From assembly GCA_004764695.1 (NCBI GenBank), contig SMSO01000037.1:976247-1040246 (forward strand): a DNA stretch of 64,000 bases, in the 5' to 3' direction. The notes under the pieces are model-generated. The model had not been told where the DNA came from. It saw only the letters and a program-made list of their open reading frames with translations, and did no database searches. The position numbers and the translations under genes are program-made. Shown in pieces: positions 51,567-64,000 of this stretch (positions within the stretch are counted from its first letter, which is position 1; the number at the start of each line of letters is the position of its first letter). This DNA comes from Schizochytrium sp. TIO01 (lineage: Eukaryota > Sar > Bigyra > Thraustochytrida > Thraustochytriidae).

Positions 51567-54500
51567 CTTAATTTGTGATTGCTGGCTTTGAATAAGCCAC
51601 TCCTGTTTCAATACTACCTTACTTCTGCTACTACAAGCAAGATTCTAAAAAGCTACGCAATGGGATTTTGAGGACTCCAATGACCCTCTTAATTCAAGAA
51701 GAGTAGATTTAGACTTCAGGTATGATCTTGTTTCTGGTCCCTTTCACCAACTTTTTGAGTGGAGTTTCCGTGATCTCGTGAATAGAAGGTACAGGTCACT
51801 GCACCTGCTCAACTCCGACCAGAGCCGTCTCGCAAACCACTGCTTTAGTCCTAGAGACGCACGAACGACTTGCACCGTAGCCTCGGCGTACGTCGAGCGA
51901 AGACTAACCTCGACCTCAGTTCTGCACTTACAGCCGCGTCGCTGTGTCTAGTCCTCTGAGCTAATCCCCAGGTCAGTCGGACGATCAACCACCCGGTTGA
52001 TCAGTCAGCAACCTACGAGAAAGGGAAAGAAAGGTTGCTTGCCGGTCTAGGCCACGACGCAAGAGACCTCGTATTTCTAGTTTGCTTTGAGCCAAGGCAT
52101 GGACTTTATAATTTGTCATTTGTTTTATCAGCCTTCAGAAGTTGCCAACTTCATTGCAAGCCACTAGTACTCGTCAACATCCCAGTAGGAATGGGCCACA
52201 CAAAAACATCTTTACCAAAAGTTGTGTTCCTACTACATTTTAACTTTTTAATCGTAAATAACACCATATTCGCAACTTGGAAATGAATGCTACGACCCAT
52301 CTACGCAGCCACTAACGAGTACTGCTTGAAGCTGCTCTCCAAGTTTTTCACACTCTCTGTTTCCACGATCACACCTTAAGTGGAATTCGTGAATCACCAC
52401 CGAAGCTGATGTTTATTGTACAGAATTCCTTCCATTGTTATCACGATGCTCACCATGACACAATCACCATCCATGATGACGATCTTCAAGTCTTTCCATC
52501 GCCTTCTACGATCTCTCGTTCAGGAGGAACTTCTATTCGAAGGCCTTTCAACAATCTTACTTTCAGTTCCCTCTTCCCGCTGGGGCTTTCGAATCCTCCT
52601 TCCTTCAACTCGCAGGCCTATGCGCCCATTCCTATGCGAAACGGTAGCACCCCCATCTAAATAACAAAAGCAAGACTCCCTTCATGCCCCTCCAAACAGA
52701 CTCTTTGCACAAACAACCCGCACGTGCCTTACTGCCCCCACCGGAGCAGTTATTCTAAACACCTATAGTTGCACTCATCCTAGGTACTGGTACTGGGTGG
52801 TACATTAAACATTACACGAAATATATATCACACATTAGAAGTCATTGGTACCGAAAAGAGGGACACCGTAGTCACGCGCAAGAGGCGGCACGTGAAGGGT
52901 GTATGGGGAGAGTTGTGTGGTTGGAGAAGCGATAGAGAAGTAGGAAGGTAGTATACTAAGATATGAGAAATGTGAAAAGAAGTGCACGTCTAAATCAGGG
53001 CACTTGAGAACGAGAGGACTGCGAGGAATTACAACCAACACGACATTGAACACTAGCTGGAGCGGAGCTAGCTAGCTAGCACCCTTCACGTTGAGTGCTG
53101 ACGCCAGGTGCACGACGAAACGGTGCTGCTGGCAGCGGCCGTAGCGGCGGTTTCCTGCTCAGCTTGGGTAACTTCGTTGACCTTGCGCTGCTCGATGAGT
53201 GGCGAGGGAAGAAATCAATCACAATTTATGGCACGGACACTACAGATGGAAGCACTGTGCGCTAAGGTTTAGAGTAGGCTCCGAGATAGAGGGCGTTGGT
53301 TCACTTTAATGACATCAGAGACGTGCTCGACATTGAATTGGGCTTCGTTTTGTCAACCCGAGTTGACGAAGATCATGAACGGTATATCATCGTCCTCAAG
53401 TTGACCATCAAGATCGCACCTTTCAGATTCACCATGTACGATGGATAGTGAGAGCTGTGCCAGTTCTGGCTTACACGCTGCTTGGCCATGGCCAAAAGCA
53501 GTGCGAAGCATGTGCTCTGCAAAGCTAGCAAAGCCGCGGTCCGCTTTGGCCAAGCAAGTTCTCTTCCTCTTGCGGTCTACTGATCATGTGCCGATATGAG
53601 TGTGCACCGAAGCGGCGTGAAGAGGGTCGGGTGAAATCATGATGTTGCTGATGATGATGATGGTGGTGGCGGTCATAGCCTCGGCCGGCCTGCTGAATTG
53701 GCGTACTTTGTGGCGTGATAGTCTAAGTTATTGATTCAGACTCGAGGGCTTCCTCCGCTTGAGGTGGTAATAGATGGTGCCTTCAGCGACTTTGGCTTCG
53801 CTAGTAGACGCACGACACGGGATCTTTAGGTGTAACTGTCTGTGCGTGCTAACCGCAAGTTGGATCTTCAAGTAGAGTAAACGAGGTAACTGTTTTTCAA
53901 GCAGGGCAGTACTAGGTAGGTGGCAAAGAACACGGCAGAAGGTCTCATCATAGACTGGGAATGTGTGGGTCCGCTCACAACTTAGAACTAGCAGCAACTC
54001 GGACGATGATTATCTTGAAACATGATCATGATCAAATCGCCGAGGAAGTTTATTCAATTCATGATGACTGCCTGCCCAGCATCACCCAGCCATAGACTCT
54101 CAATGCCTCAGAGTCGGGTCTTCATGAGTGGCTTTACAGAGTAGCCTTTTAGCTGAGAACCAAGCTCAGAGCCCAGGCTCCAAGCCGCGCTGTACTGATC
54201 ACAACGTCGCCATTTGCTCATAACTACTAAACTTGGTTTCTGAGCACAAGAAAACACACGCTCGCCACATCCCAGCTTGCTCCCTGTCGTTCTTGGCCAC
54301 AGATCTGCCTCCACGATCGTTCCTGAGAAGCCTGGTCCTAGCACGAACCAAAGCCGCAGTGCCATGCCATCGTTGTTGATCATTCATTGACCATCCATGT
54401 CAATGCGCACCATCCTGACCTGATCATGATAACGCGAGCTAGAAGCTGCTTCGCTAGCCACAATCAAACAAACAAACAAAGCAGCAAACAAAACAAACGC

Positions 54501-57500
54501 TTCCGAGCAGCTCGGGCTCGGATTCTGCCACCAGCGCTGGCGCAGCTTCGAGTTCGCTTCCTCCTCCATCCTCCAAGAGCGCGATCGAGCGGGGGTGCCT
54601 ACCTGCTGCTGCCTCGCAAAGTTATCGATGTGTATGGCCATCTATCTATCTCTCGATCGCTCGCTTGGTCGTCTGCTTGCCTTTTTCTCAGCTGCTGCTT
54701 GCCTTCGCACAGGCTCCGGCTGTGCATCCCAGCCGTCTCGCCGCCTTCTGTGTGCAGGCCGCACGGGTTGCCATGGCCTGGGTTGGACCCGCTCGTCGAA
54801 GGAAGGAGCCCACGGCGGCGTCGATGTCGTGAACGATTGCTTGCAGCTCCAAGGGCGAACGCTAAGCTTGGACTGGCCTTCTTTCTGCCGCAGCTGCCCA
54901 CGGGTTCCCTCGCGCGCACAATCGTGATTTGCATCGAGAACTTGAAACGATCCAAGCTCAAGAACTTGCAGTACAAGAACTTGCAGTACCAGATTCGGCG
55001 CCGAGGTGTGCGAAAGACATGGTACGCTTTGTGGCTTCGCGATCGTCAAGGCTCGGGAGGAGGAGACCTAGGTCCTTCTTGAAGATGCACTAGGCCGGCC
55101 AAAGCGCTCGCTGCCTTGGACTCCGCTGGAGACCTGGGCAATCAATCGGTAGGCACGGACGGTCCATGGCACTTGCAAGCGAGCGCTTTGGAGGCTTCCA
55201 AGGGCCACCTTCCTTGAAGATGAGGACCTGGAAGACCACCGGGGGACGAGCGAAACCTCTCGGCTGGGAGGAGGCATGACATGTATGTGGTATATGTATG
55301 AGTCGTGGTGCTCAATTGAGGTTCCAGAGACTCTGAAATGCCACGCTGGCGGCAGGTCTAGGATATGGAGAGGGGAAAGCACATCCTGGCAGATGAGGAG
55401 ATTCGCGACACGAGTGACTCTCTTCAGAATCCCAGGCGCGTAATACCTGGCGTGGAGAACAACTGCCACCAACTGCCACAGCTCGAAGGCAAAAGGATGA
55501 AGAAACGGCCATCATCGGAATTGGTGGGTCACCTTTCTTCTACCAAAGATCACGATTGTGCTCGGATAGTCTGATGAAATGGTTCCACCAGAAGAGGAGG
55601 GATCTTGCACTTTGCAAAGTCTGAAAATAGAGAAGAAGAGTTTTGAGCTCACCAGTTCACTGCTACTAAGCTGGCGAGCTTGAACTTCTTGGAGAACTGG
55701 ACAGCGGCACGGAGGATGGCAGGTGCAACCGAAGAACCCTGAGAAGAAGCATATAGTATTATATAGAGCACATACTTTTAATGAATTATTTATCTCTGCA
55801 TTCACAGATAGACCTTTAAATCTTACGTAGCGAAGCTATTTTTATGGGTAGAACGATGTTTTGCTGGGTTTTATTAACCGTGTACTGTTGGGCTTCTCTT
55901 TTCTCTTTGTCTTGCATGATATCAAAGGTTAATGTGCTATTTGAAGGGAGTTGCTGAAATTGTCAGGTAGTCATGGTGTTGAAACAAGTGCAAGGCAGGT
56001 CGAAGCTTCGTGCACACAAATTGAGGTATATATATGGTTTCAATACCTGCAGGCTCTGTCTGACGTCTTTTTAGTTCCATACAAACCATGCCGAACAACT
56101 TGTGAAATCTATATGCCTTTGCTAATGCATCAAATAGTTAATCATGGCTTTGTGAAGTTCTTCATTTGTAGCTTCATGGGAGCATAGCAAAAGTACGCAG
56201 CTCAGCAATAGTATCAACGCATAGTGAGTGGCGCATATTGAATAAATGATAATTTTTTGTCTTATGTTTTAGTTTTCTTCTTCAATTCTATCGCAAACAG
56301 AAAAGCAACGGCCGTAAAAACATCTGCGAACTGACATAGAGAACCAATCTACGTAAAAATGTATGCATAAACCGCCTCTACATTAAAGGGGCCTTCACAT
56401 CTGATATCAAAACAAAAAGAGTGCCTTGCAATGCTCCCGAACTCTTTGCAAAGACAAATGGGTGATGTCCAATTAATTATTTCCTGGAGGTCATGATTGA
56501 ACATAAGATTACTTACACTATGACTTCAAACAGAATGGCTCCCAATTTACGCCGATGTATGCATACTTACAACTGAGGAAGCAATTCATATGACTCCCCC
56601 AAGTTGTTCAACCCAGCCCGTTCTATGCTATGTTAAGCTACGCCATTAAATATTATAACGCTTGAAGATTCCTGAAGACCACAAATGAACCATGCCCCAA
56701 CGGTCATGCCCTTTCTGCAAGGAGATAGTTTTGGGGGGATAGCTTCATTTTTTTATTTTCGAAGTATAGACGATCAAATCACTTTTTCGTCAAAAGTGTA
56801 GCCATTTGTGAGAGTATCTTAGGTTGCCACTCTATATCTTTCGTGGAGTGCTGCACTTATACTGGAAGTGAAAAAGCCCTAAGAAGCGTTCTAAAATTAA
56901 GCAACAGGAGAGTATCGTCCCAATAATTTAAACCATCTGCAAATAGACGTATGAAACACAAAGGATCTCCATTACGAGAGACAATAACAAGACATTGTGA
57001 TCTTCTCCCGCTTTTATAAACGAAGTAGGGCCTCATCTGGAAAAGGGCTACTTTGAGCTTGGTAATGATCTAGGATTTCTAGCATGGAAATGTCTTGAAG
57101 AATTGCAAAGCACTATTAATGGTTTTTGCTTGTATTCTTTTATAAAGCATCATGCTGCGAAAGATTTAATGAGCTACAAAGCATGACAAGGCCCATGGCG
57201 TATTCGAGTGTAAATACTGGTGCACTGATACGACATCTCGTTCCGTGTTCCTGTTAAGATAGGAAAAGTTTGTTTACTGATATGCTTGCAATTATCACTT
57301 TTCTTGAACGCGCTACACAGGATACTCTTCTTTTTTTCGTAACTTTATGAAATGGTTCCGATGGTTAACAACAAAAAGGTAATAGAAGCAAGAGCGGCTC
57401 TGCAATAATCTTATCATCAAGAAGAAGAAACAGAAAAGAAGACTACTATGATGAGCACCTGTAAACACATGTTGTTTAGTAACAGAAGAGTTGAGGAATA

Positions 57501-58152
57501 AAGGATCCAAAGTGCAAATACAGATTTAAACCTTGAGAGAAAATGCAAAGCAGCAGAGTGGTTGTAGTCGTCGGGGATCACAAACATAAAATAGTAACAA
57601 TAATAATTCGGAATGCTGTGGTAAAGCCTGGACAATTCAAAGCATACAGAATGTTCCTGAAAAGAATCCAAGCTGGAAAAGACGCGGCGCTAATGCAGCT
57701 ACAAGATTTGAAGGGGAAAACACATCTTTTGAAAAGGCAATAAACTCAAGACAGAGCCAATATGGCAATAGAAGGAGTGCTATGAACCACATGGGTGTAC
57801 GATACCAAAGCTAATGCGTTTCGCATTGAGAAATTTACCCATCTTGAAGTGAAGTGGGGATTTGGGGAATGCCCTCAGACCACTGAGAATCGGGCAATCT
57901 TATGCAAACCTTGAACGCTCGGCATGTGCTGGTCAAACGCGTGGTCGATCGCTACTGTGATGAGAATATGCTTCCCCTTAATTCATTATCGAAGGATAAG
58001 AATTGATTGCGAGCTATCCTTCTGTATCTTTTAAAAGGGTGGATACTCCATACTAGCTTCGGCGCCCTTTTAAACGCACCCAATCGCTCCAAATTTTTTA
58101 GGCCGTCTCAATCATAGTTGTCCAAGTATAGAATAGCAGGGGCTCCTCTTGT

Positions 58153-58207
58153 CTTCTTCTTCTTCTTCTTCTTCTTCTTCTTCTTCTTCTTCTTCTTCTT
58201 CTTCTTC
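58153..58207. repeat. CTT trinucleotide array, about 18 units
   Basis: An uninterrupted CTT run followed by an AT-rich block. Confidence 0.93.
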
Positions 58208-59590
58208 GTCTTTTTATTTTATTTTGTTTTTTATGAACTAACGAAAACATAATATAATTTTCGCTGTCTCATCGCAATTGATCAATGGCGGTTGGTTTCG
58301 CTAAGCTTGATTCTCCAGCAACCAACAGACCTGCGGCAACTTCGAGGCCCGCTCATTTGAACTTTTCCCGTGTTTTACGCTGCGAAACCGTCCTCCGGCG
58401 GCCGGAAGGAGATCGAGGAGGAGAAGCTTCGGCCCTGGGCAGCGGCTGAGGCGACACGGACATCAGTTCGAGAAAGCATAAACTAGAAGAAGATCAAGAA
58501 TCGTCTCAGCGACGCGTCGAATCGTGTCACCTTTACTCGAAAGCGGCAGCTGGAAAAAGCTTTTAACTAAGCTTTAAAAGTTTTAGCAAAATGGGTTTTG
58601 AGACTTCTTACGACGGCCCAGAAGAATGCTTGGAAGGACTGCTGATGATGATGCGGAGGAAGTTGACAAGTAGCATACTCACGAGAGGCTGCGACACTTA
58701 CAACGGAAGCTCGTGGCGGTTCGAGAGCCATCTGATCATCGCAACGATTGGCCACCGTCGAGTCAACCTCTCTCTCAGGAGCTCTAAGTCCAGCCCGCCC
58801 CCTTTTTCTTTCTTTAAACAAAAATAGTTTTCAAGTCGTGAATAGAGGGAAACTTGGAAAATTAAATTCTATTCGAAAAACTGTTCTCTTTACAAACCTG
58901 AATAAGCATAGAGGCGCAAAGCCAACGACCAAAGCATTGACTGCAGCTTCGATCTGATCGAATGGATTGGAGATCGCGTCCTCTGTCCGCTAGAAAGGTA
59001 GGCGAGCCGGATTCCCATCAGCCTAGCCTCCTTCAGTGAGATAGGACATTGCGTTTTATTGCGCGACGTCACTCATGTCCATCGCGGGGGCTGGCGGCTT
59101 CGTGCACAGCGCTCCTGAAGCACAAATGGACGAGCTTGATTGAAGCAGGAAAGCTGCTCGACTTGGTTTGGCTGGGCAGGCTGCGACTGCAAGCAAAACT
59201 CCAAGATCCCTCCGGATCAACTTGGACTCGAAGAACTTGAAGGGTCGGTCGCTTGGGAGGCCACGCGTGCGGCTGAGTTCAGGGGAGACAGACGCCCAAC
59301 TCTGACAGCCATCGTGTCAGCCATCGAATGGATAATGGATTTCGCCAAAGCACGAGACTAACCCAAAAGGCTATGTTAATAAAGTTTTAATTCTTCAAAC
59401 AGCTTACTCGCAACTTCGCTAGCCAACGAAATCAACGAATTGAAAGGTCCGCCGGAAGGACGAACCTTTCTCTCTTCGTGCTGCCGAAACGCTCTCTCTC
59501 TCAAGAGAGAGTTTACTTCGCCAATGGAGCGGCGCTCTTCGTTTCCAGTTTCCTCCAAACAAAACCTTAATTTCTTAATTTCTTAATTTC

Positions 59591-59627
59591 TATTCTTTCT
59601 TTCTTTCTTTCTTTCTCTTTCTTTCCT
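59591..59627. repeat. TTTC microsatellite
   Basis: TTTC units with one CTCT interruption, directly after TTCTTAATTT repeats. Confidence 0.88.
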
Positions 59628-60580
59628 TTTCGAAGTTTTGGGTGCAAATTAGAATAAAGCAGAGGAATAATAAGGCCAGTCTTTCTTTTTCCATTACTCT
59701 TAAGGTTACTGGTACCCTGTGAGTAGAATCGTCTCACTTCGAGACGAAGCTGTCTGTACCAGAGATAGTACCTACTTACTTACTGACAGCAATAGCAATC
59801 AATGGGAGTGATGCAAACTAGCAGAGACTGGCCGAGATGAGCCTCCATCCATCGAGCTGATTCTGCTTTCTCGATCTCTCCGCTCGAAGCCCTTCGAAAG
59901 GCCAGGGTTGGCTCGGGCCCGCCTCTAAACCAGCGCGTAACCCGCGAGTACGCGTCCGCGTGTCTCTGCTCTCCGTTCTTCTTCTTGTTCTTCTTGTTCT
60001 TCAGCTCATGGGCGCCTCGAATCCAGGAGTTAAAGAGGGCTTCCTTCGTGTAGTCTCGCACCAACATACATTTACAACTCCAGAATCGAATCCAGGATGA
60101 CTGGAGCAGTGAGTTAGTTGTTCCGGAGTATTGTATTCTCCGTGGCAAGGAAGGGACGAGAGGAAGGCCACGCATTTCTTGGAGGGAGGCTGACCGACGC
60201 ATCGTCCGTCCACGGCGAATGATGATCACGGCCGATGAAGAGAGGCTTCCTTCCCTTGATTCTTTTTTAACATAAGCTGTTCCTTTCTCCTTTCCAATGT
60301 AAAGACTACGTCTTACGCGGTATTCTCGAGATAGAAGCAACTCGTGAACCATGGTGGATGAGGATCTATCTCTCTCATCATGGATTTCCATGTTCAAGGC
60401 TGCGCGAGCTCAAGAGAGCTCTGTAGAGCGCCCAAGGCTTCAAGTCAATTCATGAGCCTTCACTTTTCCCAACGACTTCTGCTCCAGCTGTCTTTCCGCA
60501 TTGATTTAAATTGATTTAAGAAAATAAATAAAAACTTGTTTCTTTTAACGTAAAAAAGAAGAAGAAAAAGAAAGTGAGAC

Positions 60581-60695
60581 GAAATGAAATGAAATGAAAT
60601 GAAATGAAATGAAATGAAATGAAATGAAATGAAATGAAATGAAATGAAATGAAATGAAATGAAATGAAATGAAATGAAATGAAATGAAATGAAAT
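60581..60695. repeat. GAAAT pentanucleotide array, about 23 units
   Basis: 115 bases of perfect GAAAT. The Phe/Ser/His-rich minus-strand frame at 60460-60816 comes from it. Confidence 0.95.
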
Positions 60696-62182
60696 GAATT
60701 ATACCCAAGAAGCAGTCACGATCCCAGGCACTTCTGAAGACTCCAGGTATCGATAAGGCTCTGCAGACGCTGGAGAACGTGGAGAGTGACGCTCCATAAG
60801 CAACGGTGGTCGTCACCCTCCATCACCTTTGCCGTGGCTCGAGGCGCCTCGAGCGAGCTTTTCTACCGACGAGTTGAGTCGAGAGAAGTTGGACGTTCGC
60901 CATACTTTTAAAACCTCCAATCTCACTCATTCTTTCGAATTGTACAAATCGGTACGTATGCACAACAGCTGCAAAAGAAGAAGAAGAAGAAGAGGCTTCG
61001 ATCAAGCTTGAAGCTCGCTCCAGTGTGGCTTTGAGGCGGGTAGGTCCTCAGTCATTTCGGCATGACATTTAGGCACTTACTAAGTACCTACCTCAACTCC
61101 AATCGAACTCGAATGCGATTTCTTTCAAGTTTCACCTCTCACCAACTTTCAGTTCTTCGGTTTCTTCCTTCCTCTGTGGCGATTTCGGTCACGGCACGCG
61201 CAAAGATCGCATTCCTTTGACAGGGCCGAGGACTTGGAAGACTCGAGAATTCCAAAGAAAGCTGCGACAGAGCTGGAGTTGAAGCCGAGTTCGAGTTGAA
61301 AACAGCTCTTAGAAAGTTGACCTTCGGGTCGACCGGAAGAGCCTCCGCCCTCGAAGGCTCTTCGAAAAGGGCCCGAATCAAGGCCCAAGAGCCTTGGAGT
61401 CTGGGCTTCTCCACCGCGCGCAGGAAACTATGGGTTCGAGCTGCAAAGTTCGAGATTCAATTGAAGGGTTTGGAAAACTTTCAATCAGGAGAAAGAACTG
61501 AGGCGGAACAGAGAGGAAACTGGAGGACTCCCGCAGCTCCGGGGCAAGGTCTGACCCCCTCACATCCTCTCGAAGGTGCTGTTGTATGGCTGCTGGCAAG
61601 ATTGAGCCTCCTTTCCTGAGGCGCTCTCTCTCCAAGCAGCACTGCGGTATGCGTGAAAGAACTGCCGTCACGCAGTTCCAGTGGGAGTGGTTGGCCGTTG
61701 TGATGATTAGCGGTGCCTCCCCTCCTCCTTCAAACTCGCCTAGGTGGACCACTGTGGGCAGTGTCTCGTGAGAGCAACGGCAGAGAAAGTTCTCCGGCAC
61801 TGGGGGGGTCTGGCTGGAGACTCAGTGGTGAGACCATACTGGCGGAGAAGCTGAGAGACGTTTAAGAGAAATAATAATTAAAAGAAGAAGAAGAAGAAGT
61901 TAGCCATTACATACATTAAAAAAACACTTCGAATAAGTTAGGCACGTTTCCTTCCCCACCAAAGACTAGGATCACAGCAACTCGCGGGGCCGAGAAGTGT
62001 CTCGCGAGAGCGCCTTTGATAATGAATGATAAATAAAGCAAATTGACCCATTGATTGAATCATGGCTTCAGAGCCCTTCAGGCCTTCAATTCGCTTATGA
62101 GCTGAGCGAGCGAGCTTAAGACAGACATGGCTTCGCCTGAGCTCCACCGAAGCGTGTCCATTTGGGATGGTGGCTTGGATTG

Positions 62183-62228
62183 TTTGCATTTGCATTTGCA
62201 TTTGCATTTACATTTACATTTGCATTTG
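62183..62228. repeat. TTTGCA/TTTACA hexanucleotide repeat
   Basis: About seven 6-base units with two TTTACA variants in the middle. Confidence 0.9.
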
Positions 62229-64000
62229 TACCTTCTTCTTGCCGCAGTCACGTTGTTCACTTTGTCAGTGTCTCCGATGTCCACTTTTGAAGCCCAGAAG
62301 AACCAACTCAGTCAGTCAATGAGCGCGCCGTCACTCGAGTGAGTTATTCTTTATTTCGTTGCGGCTCAAGTTCTTCAAGTCGTCTCCAACATCAGCGGCC
62401 GGTTTCTGTATGATGGGAGGAGAGGTTTGGCTCTCCTGAGAAGATAAATAGAGAGTTTCATCGATAGAGAGATAGGGAGAGAGAGAGAGAGAGATAGCTG
62501 GCTAGAGAAGATTTCGAGCTCAAATTCGGGCGGGACTGAGGGCCCCAGGCCCCGCAAAGCAGCGCGTGGCCCTCTGTCCGCTCGAGCCGCTTCGCGATGC
62601 GAGGAAGTTGATTCGTGATGCGGGCAGCTTGAGGGGGCGAGGCAGGGGATAGGCAACCAACCACCTCGTTTACTTTACAGGGGAGTGACTCTCCACAGAC
62701 ATTGCAGAGCCTTCGAGCTCAGGCTCCGGGCGCAGGAGCGCTGTTTACGTTTGGCACTCGACGGCACTCCAAGGCTTTCAAAGTTGTTTGCCATGCAGAC
62801 ATAAATTGCCGTAGTTGCTTTTGCTCTGCGACGTTGCAAGCTTTATCAGCGCACAGGCTTTTTTGGCTTCTCAGAGTATTGAAACCAGGAAGCAGTACCT
62901 TCCTCGATGTTTCTACTAATGCAGCAAAGTACGATCGTCTCCAATAACTTTGATCCGCAGAGAACGAGGGTTGGTTGTTCTGAGGCCAACACAATCGAGC
63001 GCGAGGCGAGGCAAGGCAGCCAGCCAGCCTCCACTAAAACCATCCCAGTCGGGCTGCAGCCGCGAGGCTGGCCCGCGAGGCTTTCAAAGCTCGATGCGGC
63101 AGTCCCAGGCGAGGGCAGTGCTCCTGAGTTCTTTGGTGTCTCGCTCAAGTGCTGTGAGAGCTGGCTAGCTATGAGAAACAGAAGGACAGAGAACCGCTGT
63201 CTAGTTCCTGGACGCACACTGACAGGTACTGTGTGTCTCCCCTGCGCTTGGATGGTCTCCCCTGATAGATAGGTGTGGATAGTCTAAACACTAAGCCCGG
63301 TTTTCATGTGACTGGTGCATTAGTTCTTTCTTTTTTAATTATTTTTTTATTTTAAATCGATTTAATTTTGTTTATAATTTTAAAATAGAATACAGCAATA
63401 GCAATGATTAATGATGAATTAATAGAAGTCTCTTTCTTTTCTTTTCTTTTAAAATAGACTAAGAGGCAAAGAAGGAAGTCAAGCGAAGGTTAGTTAGTTC
63501 GAGGAAGTTCGAGAGAATGAAGGGAGGAAGCGAGGCGGTTCTTGGGCGCTTCTCGAGACGGATGGATGAGTCTCGAGCTTGTGCAGACTCGACGTGCGAA
63601 GAAGAAGCAGAAGTTTCTCCAAACAAGGCAACGCATTCCATTGCTATGGAGCGAGGAAGCGTAAGGCTAGCCAGCAAGCGACTCAAATTGGCGATTGGTT
63701 TATCGAGCATGATTTGCACTATTTTTCTATAATTTTTATTTTTTTAATGCCTCGAGCGAATGCTGGTTGGCGCGAAGGGAAAACGAACTGGAGAAGTCGC
63801 GGTGTTGTTGCGATGCTGGCTAGCTAGCTAAGACCTACCTGCACGCTGGCGATACAGTCTACGAAAAACAGAAGAGCTGTGAATGGCGAATTCAAGTCGA
63901 TGGAGAGCTTGGAAAGTAATAAACTGTATTCTTTTCCGAGTCCTCGTTTTCATGAGTACTATTTTATTTTCTTCTTGTTTGTTTGGAATTAAAAAAATTG

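Larger units (their letters stand above)
51567..64000. other. Second gene desert with microsatellites
   Basis: About 12.4 kb without a recognised gene. 52-55.8 kb is GC-balanced with chance frames; 55.8-58.1 kb is more AT-rich and featureless; 58.1-64 kb alternates islands and AT-rich blocks with microsatellites as in the first desert. The longest frames (54387-55082 plus; 59780-60397 minus; 61378-61800 minus) lack domains and show mixed composition on both strands. GCTAGCTAGC runs occur at about 53070 and 63817. No RNA gene or intact mobile element was recognised. Confidence 0.5.

Noticed and set aside
54387-55082. 231-codon plus-strand frame
   Set aside because: Composition is Arg/Ser/Leu/Pro-rich without any domain, and the opposite strand is open as well; looks like chance in GC-rich DNA.
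55951-57200. Possible retrotransposon remnants in an AT-richer stretch
   Set aside because: Some frames recall integrase or reverse-transcriptase style, but no conserved motif could be lined up on either strand.
60060-60085. TTCGAATCC-like element suggestive of a tRNA T-loop or B box
   Set aside because: No acceptor stem, anticodon arm or A box at the right distance on either strand.
59780-60397. 205-codon minus-strand frame
   Set aside because: Includes a Lys/Asn run from a CTT-type repeat; no domain or plausible start context.

Overview
The window is nuclear DNA of a unicellular eukaryote with long, almost intron-free genes. The gene content (a PqiA-domain membrane protein, a kinase with EF-hands and a PH domain, She9/CCDC51, Misato/DML1, a probable PLK4-type polo box) fits a stramenopile, and a labyrinthulomycete (thraustochytrid-like) is my best guess. 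That assignment rests on protein style and gene structure only; no rRNA or other marker is present.

Layout. 1-16 kb is gene-bearing: the C-terminus of a probable polo-box kinase, a two-exon unknown gene, a hotdog thioesterase, a mitochondrially targeted enolase-like protein that has lost its catalytic residues, three tandem ketopantoate-reductase paralogues (7.0-14.1 kb), and a She9/MDM33/CCDC51-type mitochondrial inner-membrane protein. 16-29.5 kb is a gene desert packed with microsatellites and AT-rich blocks. 29.5-51.6 kb is gene-bearing again: an EF-hand/PH/protein-kinase fusion, two tandem TPR paralogues of which one carries a one-base frameshift, a large PqiA-like membrane protein with a long luminal or extracellular N-terminal part, Misato/DML1, a mitochondrial-carrier-family protein of probable peroxisomal type, and a calponin-homology protein with an acidic region and a 17-residue tandem repeat. 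51.6-64 kb is a second microsatellite-rich desert.

Themes. Several genes point to mitochondria: enolase-like protein, third reductase copy, She9/CCDC51, both TPR proteins and Misato. Tandem duplication has shaped two loci (three reductases, two TPR genes). Neighbouring genes often converge tail to tail with short spacers. The observations most worth a second look are the enolase pseudoenzyme, the PqiA-like giant protein, the reductase copies that differ in their N-termini, and the two microsatellite deserts with a recurring GTACCTACCTAC-type motif. I found no phage, CRISPR, rRNA or convincing tRNA. No intact transposon was recognised.
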